From Limanda limanda (taxonomy: Eukaryota; Chordata; Actinopteri; Pleuronectiformes; Pleuronectidae), in contig NW_026870601.1 in assembly GCF_963576545.1 (NCBI RefSeq), forward strand, positions 186,001 to 250,000: DNA of 64,000 bases, written 5' to 3'. Positions 1 through 9,654 of this stretch are shown here, piece after piece. The notes below the pieces were generated by a model. The model searched no databases. It was not told the origin of the DNA and saw nothing but the letters and a program-made list of their open reading frames with translations. How positions within the stretch are numbered: the first letter of the stretch is position 1; each line of letters begins with the position of its first letter. The translations under genes were made by a program, and so were the position numbers.

Positions 1-26
1 ACCGACGAAATTCCCCCAAATCTGAG
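1..26 (+). repeat. Partial B monomer at left window edge
   Basis: These bases equal the last 26 of the 155-bp B monomer, from ACCGACG to the terminal CTGAG. The next base begins the 45-bp head common to all units. The array therefore continues beyond the window on this side. Confidence 0.95.
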
Positions 27-57
27 GAGATATTCTTGAATAACTTTTTTTGTGAAG

Positions 58-140
58 GTCGGAGAGACTTGCAAGTAGGCTGTACCCCCACTAAATGGGG
101 TAGCGCGCATCGATCGGTACCATCCTTGAGCTTCTCCGAC
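58..140 (+). other. Outer inverted repeat enclosing the A hairpin (representative)
   Basis: GTCGGAGA at 58-65, in the common head, is the reverse complement of TCTCCGAC at 133-140. The arms enclose the GGTACC core and the C-rich/G-rich hairpin, and the right arm ends just before the telomeric tract. B has the left arm but not the matching right arm. Some A units carry GTCGGAAAG, which breaks the left arm (for example near 220). This may be chance pairing inside a repeat; no compensating change was seen. Confidence 0.45.
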
Positions 141-148
141 TTTCGGAA

Positions 149-169
149 GGGTTAGGGTTAGGGTTAGGG
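149..169 (+). repeat. Interstitial telomeric tract, GGG(TTAGGG)3 (representative)
   Basis: Each A unit carries this tract at unit positions 123-143, straight after the TTCGGAAG boundary shared with B. With four runs of three G it is the minimum that can fold into an intramolecular G-quadruplex on the + strand. Across the window there are about 840 TTAGGG copies (266 x 3 + 21 x 2). I noticed only two substitutions in them, at 23753 and 56302. TTAGGG is the telomere repeat of animals, many fungi and some protists. Confidence 0.95.
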
Positions 170-244
170 ATGAAAGCACATAGGAGAAAGAGATATTCTT
201 GAATAACTTTTTTTGTGAAGGTCGGAAAGACTTGCAAGTAGGCT

Positions 245-266
245 CTACCCCCACTAAATGGGGTAG
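245..266 (+). other. Hairpin-forming inverted repeat in A unit (representative)
   Basis: CTACCCC at 245-251 is the exact reverse complement of GGGGTAG at 260-266, leaving an 8-base loop. It recurs in most A units. In the subtype with GGGGTTG the second arm loses one pair. B units carry a diverged sequence here that cannot form it. Whether it folds in DNA or in a transcript is unknown. Confidence 0.75.
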
Positions 267-352
267 CGCGCATCGATCGGTACCATCCTTGAGCTTCTCC
301 GACTTTCGGAAGGGTTAGGGTTAGGGTTAGGGATGAAAGCACATAGGAGAAA

Positions 353-507
353 GAGATATTCTTGAATAACTTTTTTTGTGAAGGTCGGAGAGACTTGGAA
401 AGTGGTTGCATCTGGACTAATTTGGGTCCTGCGGATCGATTGGTACCATCCCCGAGCTTGTACGACCTTCGGAAGAGGTCGACCGACGAAATTCCCCCAA
501 ATCTGAG
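353..507 (+). repeat. Representative B monomer, 155 bp, no telomeric motif
   Basis: This is the first complete B unit. It opens with the same 45-bp head as A. The next 78 bp align to A without gaps (about 55 of 78 identical), keeping GGTACCATC and the terminal TTCGGAAG. The last 32 bp, starting AGGTCGACC and ending AATCTGAG, are unrelated to the telomeric end of A. B occurs 111 times and is always followed by A. B units carry GTCGAC near the 3' end, which A units lack. Confidence 0.95.
463..481 (+). other. Hairpin-forming inverted repeat in B unit (representative)
   Basis: CGACCT at 463-468 pairs with AGGTCG at 476-481 across a 7-base loop TCGGAAG. It sits at the point where A and B stop being similar, and the right half overlaps the B-specific tail. 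Rare units break it: ACAACCTT near 13135, 38314, 53078, 56928 and 59658, and ACGTTCGG at 42168 and 46493. Confidence 0.6.
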
Positions 508-664
508 GAGATATTCTTGAATAACTTTTTTTGTGAAGGTCGGAGAGACTTGCAAGTAGGCTCTACCCCCACTAAATGGGGTTGCGCGCATCGATCGGTA
601 CCATCCTTGAGCTTCTCCGACTTTCGGAAGGGTTAGGGTTAGGGATGAAAGCACATAGGAGAAA
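508..664 (+). repeat. Short A monomer, 157 bp, two TTAGGG copies
   Basis: This A unit is identical in layout to the 163-bp form but lacks one TTAGGG. I count 21 such units, starting at 508, 4032, 7401, 8528, 12386, 15429, 15586, 17830, 18142, 21845, 26021, 26178, 28422, 33079, 36936, 37566, 40772, 43179, 45097, 47504 and 54737. The count is confirmed by the array length: 287 x 163 + 111 x 155 exceeds the measured span by 128 bp, which is 21 x 6 plus two single-base deletions. Many occupy equivalent places in duplicated blocks (for example 40772 and 45097), so they were copied with the blocks. Confidence 0.93.
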
Positions 665-3550
665 GAGATATTCTTGAATAACTTTTTTTGTGAAGGTCGG
701 AGAGACTTGCAAGTAGGCTCTACCCCCACTAAATGGGGTAACGCGCATCGATCGGTACCATCCTTGAGCTTCTCCGACTTTCGGAAGGGTTAGGGTTAGG
801 GTTAGGGATGAAAGCACATAGGAGAAAGAGATATTCTTGAATAACTTTTTTTGTGAAGGTCGGAGAGACTTGGAAAGTGGTTGCATCTGGACTAATTTGG
901 GTCCTGCGGATCGATTGGTACCATCCCCGAGCTTGTACGACCTTCGGAAGAGGTCGACCGACGAAATTCCCCCAAATCTGAGGAGATATTCTTGAATAAC
1001 TTTTTTTGTGAAGGTCGGAGAGACTTGCAAGTAGGCTCTACCCCCACTAAATGGGGTTGCGCGCATCGATCGGTACCAGCTTTGAGCTTCTCCGACTTTC
1101 GGAAGGGTTAGGGTTAGGGTTAGGGATGAAAGCACATAGGAGAAAGAGATATTCTTGAATAACTTTTTTTGTGAAGGTCGGAGAGACTTGCAAGTAGGCT
1201 CTACCCCCACTAAATGGGGTAGCGCGCATCGATCGGTACCATCCTTGAGCTTCTCCGACTTTCGGAAGGGTTAGGGTTAGGGTTAGGGATGAAAGCACAT
1301 AGGAGAAAGAGATATTCTTGAATAACTTTTTTTGTGAAGGTCGGAGAGACTTGAAAAGTGGTTGCATCTGGACTAATTTGGGTCCTGCGGATCGATTGGT
1401 ACCATCCCCGAGCTTGTACGACCTTCGGAAGAGGTCGACCGACGAAATTCCCCCAAATCTGAGGAGATATTCTTGAATAACTTTTTTTGTGAAGGTCGGA
1501 GAGACTTGCAAGTAGGCTGTACCCCCACTAAATGGGGTAGCGCGCATCGATCGGTACCATCCTTGAGCTTCTCCGACTTTCGGAAGGGTTAGGGTTAGGG
1601 TTAGGGATGAAAGCACATAGGAGAAAGAGATATTCTTGAATAACTTTTTTTGTGAAGGTCGGAAAGACTTGCAAGTAGGCTCTACCCCCACTAAATGGGG
1701 TAGCGCGCATCGATCGGTACCATCCTTGAGCTTCTCCGACTTTCGGAAGGGTTAGGGTTAGGGTTAGGGATGAAAGCACATAGGAGAAAGAGATATTCTT
1801 GAATAACTTTTTTTGTGAAGGTCGGAGAGACTTGGAAAGTGGTTGCATCTGGACTAATTTGGGTCCTGCGGATCGATTGGTACCATCCCCGAGCTTGTAC
1901 GACCTTCGGAAGAGGTCGACCGACGAAATTCCCCCAAATCTGAGGAGATATTCTTGAATAACGTTTTTTGTGAAGGTCGGAGAGACTTGCAAGTAGGCTC
2001 TACCCCCACTAAATGGGGTTGCGCGCATCGATCGGTACCATCCTTGAGCTTCTCCGACTTTCGGAAGGGTTAGGGTTAGGGTTAGGGATGAAAGCACATA
2101 GGAGAAAGAGATATTCTTGAATAACTTTTTTTGTGAAGGTCGGAGAGACTTGCAAGTAGGCTCTACCCCCACTAAATGGGGTAGCGCGCATCGATCGGTA
2201 CCATCCTTGAGCTTCTCCGACTTTCGGAAGGGTTAGGGTTAGGGTTAGGGATGAAAGCACATAGGAGAAAGAGATATTCTTGAATAACTTTTTTTGTGAA
2301 GGTCGGAGAGACTTGCAAGTAGGCTCTACCCCCACTAAATGGGGTAGCGCGCATCGATCGGTACCATCCTTGAGCTTCTCCGACTTTCGGAAGGGTTAGG
2401 GTTAGGGTTAGGGATGAAAGCACATAGGAGAAAGAGATATTCTTGAATAACTTTTTTTGTGAAGGTCGGAGAGACTTGCAAGTAGGCTCTGCCCCCACTA
2501 AATGGGGTAGCGCGCATCGATCGGTACCATCCTTGAGCTTCTCCGACTTTCGGAAGGGTTAGGGTTAGGGTTAGGGATGAAAGCACATAGGAGAAAGAGA
2601 TATTCTTGAATAACTTTTTTTGTGAAGGTCGGAGAGACTTGGAAAGTGGTTGCATCTGGACTAATTTGGGTCCTGCGGATCGATTCGTACCATCCCCGAG
2701 CTTGTACGACCTTCGGAAGAGGTCGACCGACGAAATTCCCCCAAATCTGAGGAGATATTCTTGAATAACTTTTTTTGTGAAGGTCGGAGAGACTTGCAAG
2801 TAGGCTCTACCCCCACTAAATGGGGTAGCGCGCATCGATCGGTACCATCCTTGAGCATCTCCGACTTTCGGAAGGGTTAGGGTTAGGGTTAGGGATGAAA
2901 GCACATAGGAGAAAGAGATATTCTTGAATAACTTTTTTTGTGAAGGTCGGAGAGACTTGGAAAGTGGTTGCATCTGGACTAATTTGGGTCCTGCGGATCG
3001 ATTGGTACCATCCCCGAGCTTGTACGACCTTCGGAAGAGGTCGACCGACGAAATTCCCCCAAATCTGAGGAGATATTCTTGAATAACGTTTTTTGTGAAG
3101 GTCGGAGAGACTTGCAAGTAGGCTCTACCCCCACTAAATGGGGTTGCGCGCATCGATCGGTACCATCCTTGAGCTTCTCCGACTTTCGGAAGGGTTAGGG
3201 TTAGGGTTAGGGATGAAAGCACATAGGAGAAAGAGATATTCTTGAATAACTTTTTTTGTGAAGGTCGGAGAGACTTGCAAGTAGGCTCTACCCCCACTAA
3301 ATGGGGTAGCGCGCATCGATCGGTACCATCCTTGAGCTTCTCCGACTTTCGGAAGGGTTAGGGTTAGGGTTAGGGATGAAAGCACATAGGAGAAAGAGAT
3401 ATTCTTGAATAACTTTTTTTGTGAAGGTCGGAGAGACTTGGAAAGTGGTTGCATCTGGACTAATTTGGGTCCTGCGGATCGATTGGTACCATCCCCGAGC
3501 TTGTACGACCTTTGGAAGAGGTCGACCGACGAAATTCCCCCAAATCTGAG

Positions 3551-6500
3551 GAGATATTCTTGAATAACTTTTTTTGTGAAGGTCGGAGAGACTTGCAAGT
3601 AGGCTCTACCCCCACTAAATGGGGTAGCGCACATCGATCGGTACCATCCTTGAGCTTCTCCGACTTTCGGAAGGGTTAGGGTTAGGGTTAGGGATGAAAG
3701 CACATAGGAGAAAGAGATATTCTTGAATAACTTTTTTTGTGAAGGTCGGAGAGACTTGCAAGTAGGCTCTACCCCCACTAAATGGGGTAGCGCGCATCGA
3801 TCGGTACCATCCTTGAGCTTCTCCGACTTTCGGAAGGGTTAGGGTTAGGGTTAGGGATGAAAGCACATAGGAGAAAGAGATATTCTTGAATAACTTTTTT
3901 TGTGAAGGTCGGAGAGACTTGGAAAGTGGTTGCATCTGGACTAATTTGGGTCCTGCGGATCGATTGCTACCATCCCCGAGCTTGTACGACCTTCGGAAGA
4001 GGTCGACCGACGAAATTCCCCCAAATCTGAGGAGATATTCTTGAATAACTTTTTTTGTGAAGGTCGGAGAGACTTGCAAGTAGGCTCTACCCCCACTAAA
4101 TGGGGTTGCGCGCATCGATCGGTACCATCCTTGAGCTTCTCCGACTTTCGGAAGGGTTAGGGTTAGGGATGAAAGCACATAGGAGAAAGAGATATTCTTG
4201 AATAACTTTTTTTGTGAAGGTCGGAGAGACTTGCAAGTAGGCTCTACCCCCACTAAATGGGGTAACGCGCATCGATCGGTACCATCCTTGAGCTTCTCCG
4301 ACTTTCGGAAGGGTTAGGGTTAGGGTTAGGGATGAAAGCACATAGGAGAAAGAGATATTCTTGAATAACTTTTTTTGTGAAGGTCGGAGAGACTTGGAAA
4401 GTGGTTGCATCTGGACTAATTTGGGTCCTGCGGATCGATTGGTACCATCCCCGAGCTTGTACGACCTTCGGAAGAGGTCGACCGACGAAATTCCCCCAAA
4501 TCTGAGGAGATATTCTTGAATAACTTTTTTTGTGAAGGTCGGAGAGACTTGCAAGTAGGCTCTACCCCCACTAAATGGGGTTGCGCGCATCGATCGGTAC
4601 CAGCTTTGAGCTTCTCCGACTTTCGGAAGGGTTAGGGTTAGGGTTAGGGATGAAAGCACATAGGAGAAAGAGATATTCTTGAATAACTTTTTTTGTGAAG
4701 GTCGGAGAGACTTGCAAGTAGGCTCTACCCCCACTAAATGGGGTAGCGCGCATCGATCGGTACTATCCTTGAGCTTCTCCGACTTTCGGAAGGGTTAGGG
4801 TTAGGGTTAGGGATGAAAGCACATAGGAGAAAGAGATATTCTTGAATAACTTTTTTTGTGAAGGTCGGAGAGACTTGAAAAGTGGTTGCATCTGGACTAA
4901 TTTGGGTCCTGCGGATCGATTGGTACCATCCCCGAGCTTGTACGACCTTCGGAAGAGGTCGACCGACGAAATTCCCCCAAATCTGAGGAGATATTCTTGA
5001 ATAACTTTTTTTGTGAAGGTCGGAGAGACTTGCAAGTAGGCTGTACCCCCACTAAATGGGGTAGCGCGCATCGATCGGTACCATCCTTGAGCTTCTCCGA
5101 CTTTCGGAAGGGTTAGGGTTAGGGTTAGGGATGACAGCACATAGGAGAAAGAGATATTCTTGAATAACTTTTTTTGTGAAGGTCGGAAAGACTTGCAAGT
5201 AGGCTCTACCCCCACTAAATGGGGTAGCGCGCATCGATCGGTACCATCCTTGAGCTTCTCCGACTTTCGGAAGGGTTAGGGTTAGGGTTAGGGATGAAAG
5301 CACATAGGAGAAAGAGATATTCTTGAATAACTTTTTTTGTGAAGGTCGGAGAGACTTGGAAAGTGGTTGCATCTGGACTAATTTGGGTCCTGCGGATCGA
5401 TTGGTACCATCCCCGAGCTTGTACGACCTTCGGAAGAGGTCGACCGACGAAATTCCCCCAAATCTGAGGAGATATTCTTGAATAACGTTTTTTGTGAAGG
5501 TCGGAGAGACTTGCAAGTAGGCTCTACCCCCACTAAATGGGGTTGCGCGCATCGATCGGTACCATCCTTGAGCTTCTCCGACTTTCGGAAGGGTTAGGGT
5601 TAGGGTTAGGGATGAAAGCACATAGGAGAAAGAGATATTCTTGAATAACTTTTTTTGTGAAGGTCGGAGAGACTTGCAAGTAGGCTCTACCCCCACTAAA
5701 TGGGGTAGCGCGCATCGATCGGTACCATCCTTGAGCTTCTCCGACTTTCGGAAGGGTTAGGGTTAGGGTTAGGGATGAAAGCACATAGGAGAAAGAGATA
5801 TTCTTGAATAACTTTTTTTGTGAAGGTCGGAGAGACTTGGAAAGTGGTTGCATCTGGACTAATTTGGGTCCTGCGGATCGATTGGTACCATCCCCGAGCT
5901 TGTACGACCTTCGGAAGAGGTCGACCGACGAAATTCCCCCAAATCTGAGGAGATATTCTTGAATAACTTTTTTTGTGAAGGTCGGAGAGACTTGCAAGTA
6001 GGCTCTACCCCCACTAAATGGGGTTGCGCGCATCGATCGGTACCATCCTTGAGCTTCTCCGACTTTCGGAAGGGTTAGGGTTAGGGTTAGGGATGAAAGC
6101 ACATAGGAGAAAGAGATATTCTTGAATAACTTTTTTTGTGAAGGTCGGAGAGACTTGCAAGTAGGCTCTACCCCCACTAAATGGGGTAGCGCGCATCGAT
6201 CAGTACCATCCTTGAGCTTCTCCGACTTTCGGAAGGGTTAGGGTTAGGGTTAGGGATGAAAGCACATAGGAGAAAGAGATATTCTTGAATAACTTTTTTT
6301 GTGAAGGTCGGAGAGACTTGCAAGTAGGCTCTACCCCCACTAAATGGGGTAGCGCGCATCGATCGGTACCATCCTTGAGCTTCTCCGACTTTCGGAAGGG
6401 TTAGGGTTAGGGTTAGGGATGAAAGCACATAGGAGAAAGAGATATTCTTGAATAACTTTTTTTGTGAAGGTCGGAGAGACTTGCAAGTAGGCTCTGCCCC

Positions 6501-7074
6501 CACTAAATGGGGTAGCGCGCATCGATCGGTACCATCCTTGAGCTTCTCCGACTTTCGGAAGGGTTAGGGTTAGGGTTAGGGATGAAAGCACATAGGAGAA
6601 AGAGATATTCTTGAATAACTTTTTTTGTGAAGGTCGGAGAGACTTGGAAAGTGGTTGCATCTGGACTAATTTGGGTCCTGCGGATCGATTCGTACCATCC
6701 CCGAGCTTGTACGACCTTCGGAAGAGGTCGACCGACGAAATTCCCCCAAATCTGAGGAGATATTCTTGAATAACTTTTTTTGTGAAGGTCGGAGAGACTT
6801 GCAAGTAGGCTCTACCCCCACTAAATGGGGTAGCGCGCATCGATCGGTACCATCCTTGAGCTTCTCCGACTTTCGGAAGGGTTAGGGTTAGGGTTAGGGA
6901 TGAAAGCACATAGGAGAAAGAGATATTCTTGAATAACTTTTTTTGTGAAGGTCGGAGAGACTTGGAAAGTGGTTGCATCTGGACTAATTTGGGTCCTGCG
7001 GATCGATTGGTACCATCCCCGAGCTTGTACGACCTTCGGAAGAGGTCGACAGACGAAATTCCCCCAAATCTGAG
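3551..7074 (+). repeat. 3.5-kb segmental block, copy 2, with an extra AAB triplet
   Basis: This is the tandem partner of 27-3550. It contains the same series of AAB triplets and the same marker units, but 481 bp more between the TTGAAAAGTGG and GATTCGTACC B units (1813 bp here against 1332 bp in copy 1). The other copies of this marker pair further right have 1807 bp, so the longer form is the common one and copy 1 is the exception. Confidence 0.85.
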
Positions 7075-9654
7075 GAGATATTCTTGAATAACTTTTTTTG
7101 TGAAGGTCGGAGAGACTTGCAAGTAGGCTCTACCCCCACTAAATGGGGTTGCGCGCATCGATCGGTACCATCCTTGAGCTTCTCCGACTTTCGGAAGGGT
7201 TAGGGTTAGGGTTAGGGATGAAAGCACATAGGAGAAAGAGATATTCTTGAATAACTTTTTTTGTGAAGGTCGGAGAGACTTGCAAGTAGGCTCTACCCCC
7301 ACTAAATGGGGTAGCGCGCATCGATCGGTACCATCCTTGAGCTTCTCCGACTTTCGGAAGGGTTAGGGTTAGGGTTAGGGATGAAAGCACATAGGAGAAA
7401 GAGATATTCTTGAATAACTTTTTTTGTGAAGGTCGGAGAGACTTGCAAGTAGGCTCTACCCCCACTAAATGGGGTAGCGCGCATCGATCGGTACCATCCT
7501 TGAGCTTCTCCGACTTTCGGAAGGGTTAGGGTTAGGGATGAAAGCACATAGGAGAAAGAGATATTCTTGAATAACTTTTTTTGTGAAGGTCGGAGAGACT
7601 TGCAAGTAGGCTCTACCCCCACTAAATGGGGTAGCGCGCATCGATCGGTACCATCCTTGAGCTTCTCCGACTTTCGGAAGGGTTAGGGTTAGGGTTAGGG
7701 ATGAAAGCACATAGGAGAAAGAGATATTCTTGAATAACTTTTTTTGTGAAGGTCGGAGAGACTTGCAAGTAGGCTCTACCCCCACTAAATGGGGTAGCGC
7801 GCATCGATCGGTACCATCCTTGAGCTTCTCCGACTTTCGGAAGGGTTAGGGTTAGGGTTAGGGATGAAAGCACATAGGAGAAAGAGATATTCTTGAATAA
7901 CTTTTTTTGTGAAGGTCGGAGAGACTTGCAAGTAGGCTCTACCCCCACTAAATGGGGTAGCGCGCATCGATCGGTACCATCCTTGAGCTTCTCCGACTTT
8001 CGGAAGGGTTAGGGTTAGGGTTAGGGATGAAAGCACATAGGAGAAAGAGATATTCTTGAATAACTTTTTTTGTGAAGGTCGGAGAGACTTGGAAAGTGGT
8101 TGCATCTGGACTAATTTGGGTCCTGCGGATCGATTGGTACCATCCCCGAGCTTGTACGACCTTCGGAAGAGGTCGACCGACGAAATTCCCCCAAATCTGA
8201 GGAGATATTCTTGAATAACTTTTTTTGTGAAGGTCGGAGAGACTTGCAAGTAGGCTCTACCCCCACTAAATGGGGTTGCGCGCATCGATCGGTACCATCC
8301 TTGAGCTTCTCCGACTTTCGGAAGGGTTAGGGTTAGGGTTAGGGATGAAAGCACATAGGAGAAAGAGATATTCTTGAATAACTTTTTTTGTGAAGGTCGG
8401 AGAGACTTGCAAGTAGGCTCTACCCCCACTAAATGGGGTAGCGCGCATCGATCGGTACCATCCTTGAGCTTCTCCGACTTTCGGAAGGGTTAGGGTTAGG
8501 GTTAGGGATGAAAGCACATAGGAGAAAGAGATATTCTTGAATAACTTTTTTTGTGAAGGTCGGAGAGACTTGCAAGTAGGCTCTACCCCCACTAAATGGG
8601 GTAGCGCGCATCGATCGGTACCATCCTTGAGCTTCTCCGACTTTCGGAAGGGTTAGGGTTAGGGATGAAAGCACATAGGAGAAAGAGATATTCTTGAATA
8701 ACTTTTTTTGTGAAGGTCGGAGAGACTTGCAAGTAGGCTCTACCCCCACTAAATGGGGTAGCGCGCATCGATCGGTACCATCCTTGAGCTTCTCCGACTT
8801 TCGGAAGGGTTAGGGTTAGGGTTAGGGATGAAAGCACATAGGAGAAAGAGATATTCTTGAATAACTTTTTTTGTGAAGGTCGGAGAGACTTGCAAGTAGG
8901 CTCTACCCCCACTAAATGGGGTAGCGCGCATCGATCGGTACCATCCTTGAGCTTCTCCGACTTTCGGAAGGGTTAGGGTTAGGGTTAGGGATGAAAGCAC
9001 ATAGGAGAAAGAGATATTCTTGAATAACTTTTTTTGTGAAGGTCGGAGAGACTTGCAAGTAGGCTCTACCCCCACTAAATGGGGTAGCGCGCATCGATCG
9101 GTACCATCCTTGAGCTTCTCCGACTTTCGGAAGGGTTAGGGTTAGGGTTAGGGATGAAAGCACATAGGAGAAAGAGATATTCTTGAATAACTTTTTTTGT
9201 GAAGGTCGGAGAGACTTGCAAGTAGGCTCTACCCCCACTAAATGGGGTAGCGCGCATCGATCGGTACCATCCTTGAGCTTCTCCGACTTTCGGAAGGGTT
9301 AGGGTTAGGGTTAGGGATGAAAGCACATAGGAGAAAGAGATATTCTTGAATAACTTTTTTTGTGAAGGTCGGAGAGACTTGCAAGTAGGCTCTACCCCCA
9401 CTAAATGGGGTAGCGCGCATCGATCGGTACCATCCTTGAGCTTCTCCGACTTTCGGAAGGGTTAGGGTTAGGGTTAGGGATGAAAGCACATAGGAGAAAG
9501 AGATATTCTTGAATAACTTTTTTTGTGAAGGTCGGAGAGACTTGGAAAGTGGTTGCATCTGGACTAATTTGGGTCCTGCGGATCGATTGGTACCATCCCC
9601 GAGCTTGTACGACCTTCGGAAGAGGTCGACCGACGAAATTCCCCCAAATCTGAG
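7075..9654 (+). repeat. A-rich stretch: tandem 1127-bp block and an expanded second copy
   Basis: Positions 7075-8201 hold six A units then one B; 8202-9654 hold eight A units then one B. The two align at an offset of 1127 bp, including a short A at 7401 and at 8528, and then the second has two more A units. The pattern fits a tandem duplication followed by gain of A units by unequal exchange. Confidence 0.8.
8202..9499 (+). repeat. Run of eight consecutive A units (first of six)
   Basis: Eight is the longest A run seen without a B. Six occur: 8202-9499, 18454-19757, 22475-23778, 29052-30355, 33391-34694 and 48134-49437. The last five share internal markers (CTACTCCCA in the first A/A boundary region and ATGGAGTAG in the middle), so they are one lineage. 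The first lacks those markers and holds a short A, so it arose separately. Confidence 0.8.

Larger units (their letters stand above)
27..189 (+). repeat. Representative A monomer, 163 bp, three TTAGGG copies
   Basis: This is the first complete A unit. In order it contains: a 45-bp head shared with B, starting GAGATATTC and including a T7 tract and GGTCGGAGAGACTTG; a 78-bp middle with CCCCCACTAAATGGGG, then GCGCGC, ATCGAT and GGTACC, ending TTCGGAAG; GG plus three TTAGGG copies; and a 20-bp tail starting ATGAAAGC. The middle is homologous to B without gaps. This copy has CTGTACCCCC where most A units have CTCTACCCCC. The unit is non-coding on both strands. Confidence 0.95.
27..3550 (+). repeat. 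3.5-kb segmental block, copy 1
   Basis: The unit order and rare variants of this block recur 3524 bp to the right: the short A at 508 and 4032, the CCAGCTTTGAG variant near 1077 and 4601, and the B variant with TTGAAAAGTGG at 1354 and 4878. From about 2100 onward the offset becomes 4005 bp because the second copy holds one additional AAB triplet (481 bp). The B variant GATTCGTACC at 2686 then matches 6691. Confidence 0.85.

Noticed and set aside
42..54. T7 tract as an RNA polymerase III terminator of a SINE-like unit
   Set aside because: No convincing A-box/B-box pair or tRNA-like fold precedes it in either monomer, and no A-rich tail or target-site duplication is seen.
467..486. CENP-B box-like site around TTCGGAAGAGG in B
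   Set aside because: The TTCG and the following A fit the core spacing, but the required CGGG block is missing (TCGACC instead), and A units lack the central A. The match is too partial to support a centromere-protein site.
3..486. Functional restriction-modification or recombination site because GGTACC, ATCGAT, GTCGAC and GCGCGC palindromes recur
   Set aside because: Short palindromes recur because the monomers recur. They are useful as a mapping ladder but show no sign of being a site-specific system.
2661..2858. Separate 65-codon minus-strand frame at 2661-2858
   Set aside because: It results from substitutions in one B (TTCGTACC) and one A (GAGCATCTCC) that shift where a frame opens in the same repeat; it has no independent support.
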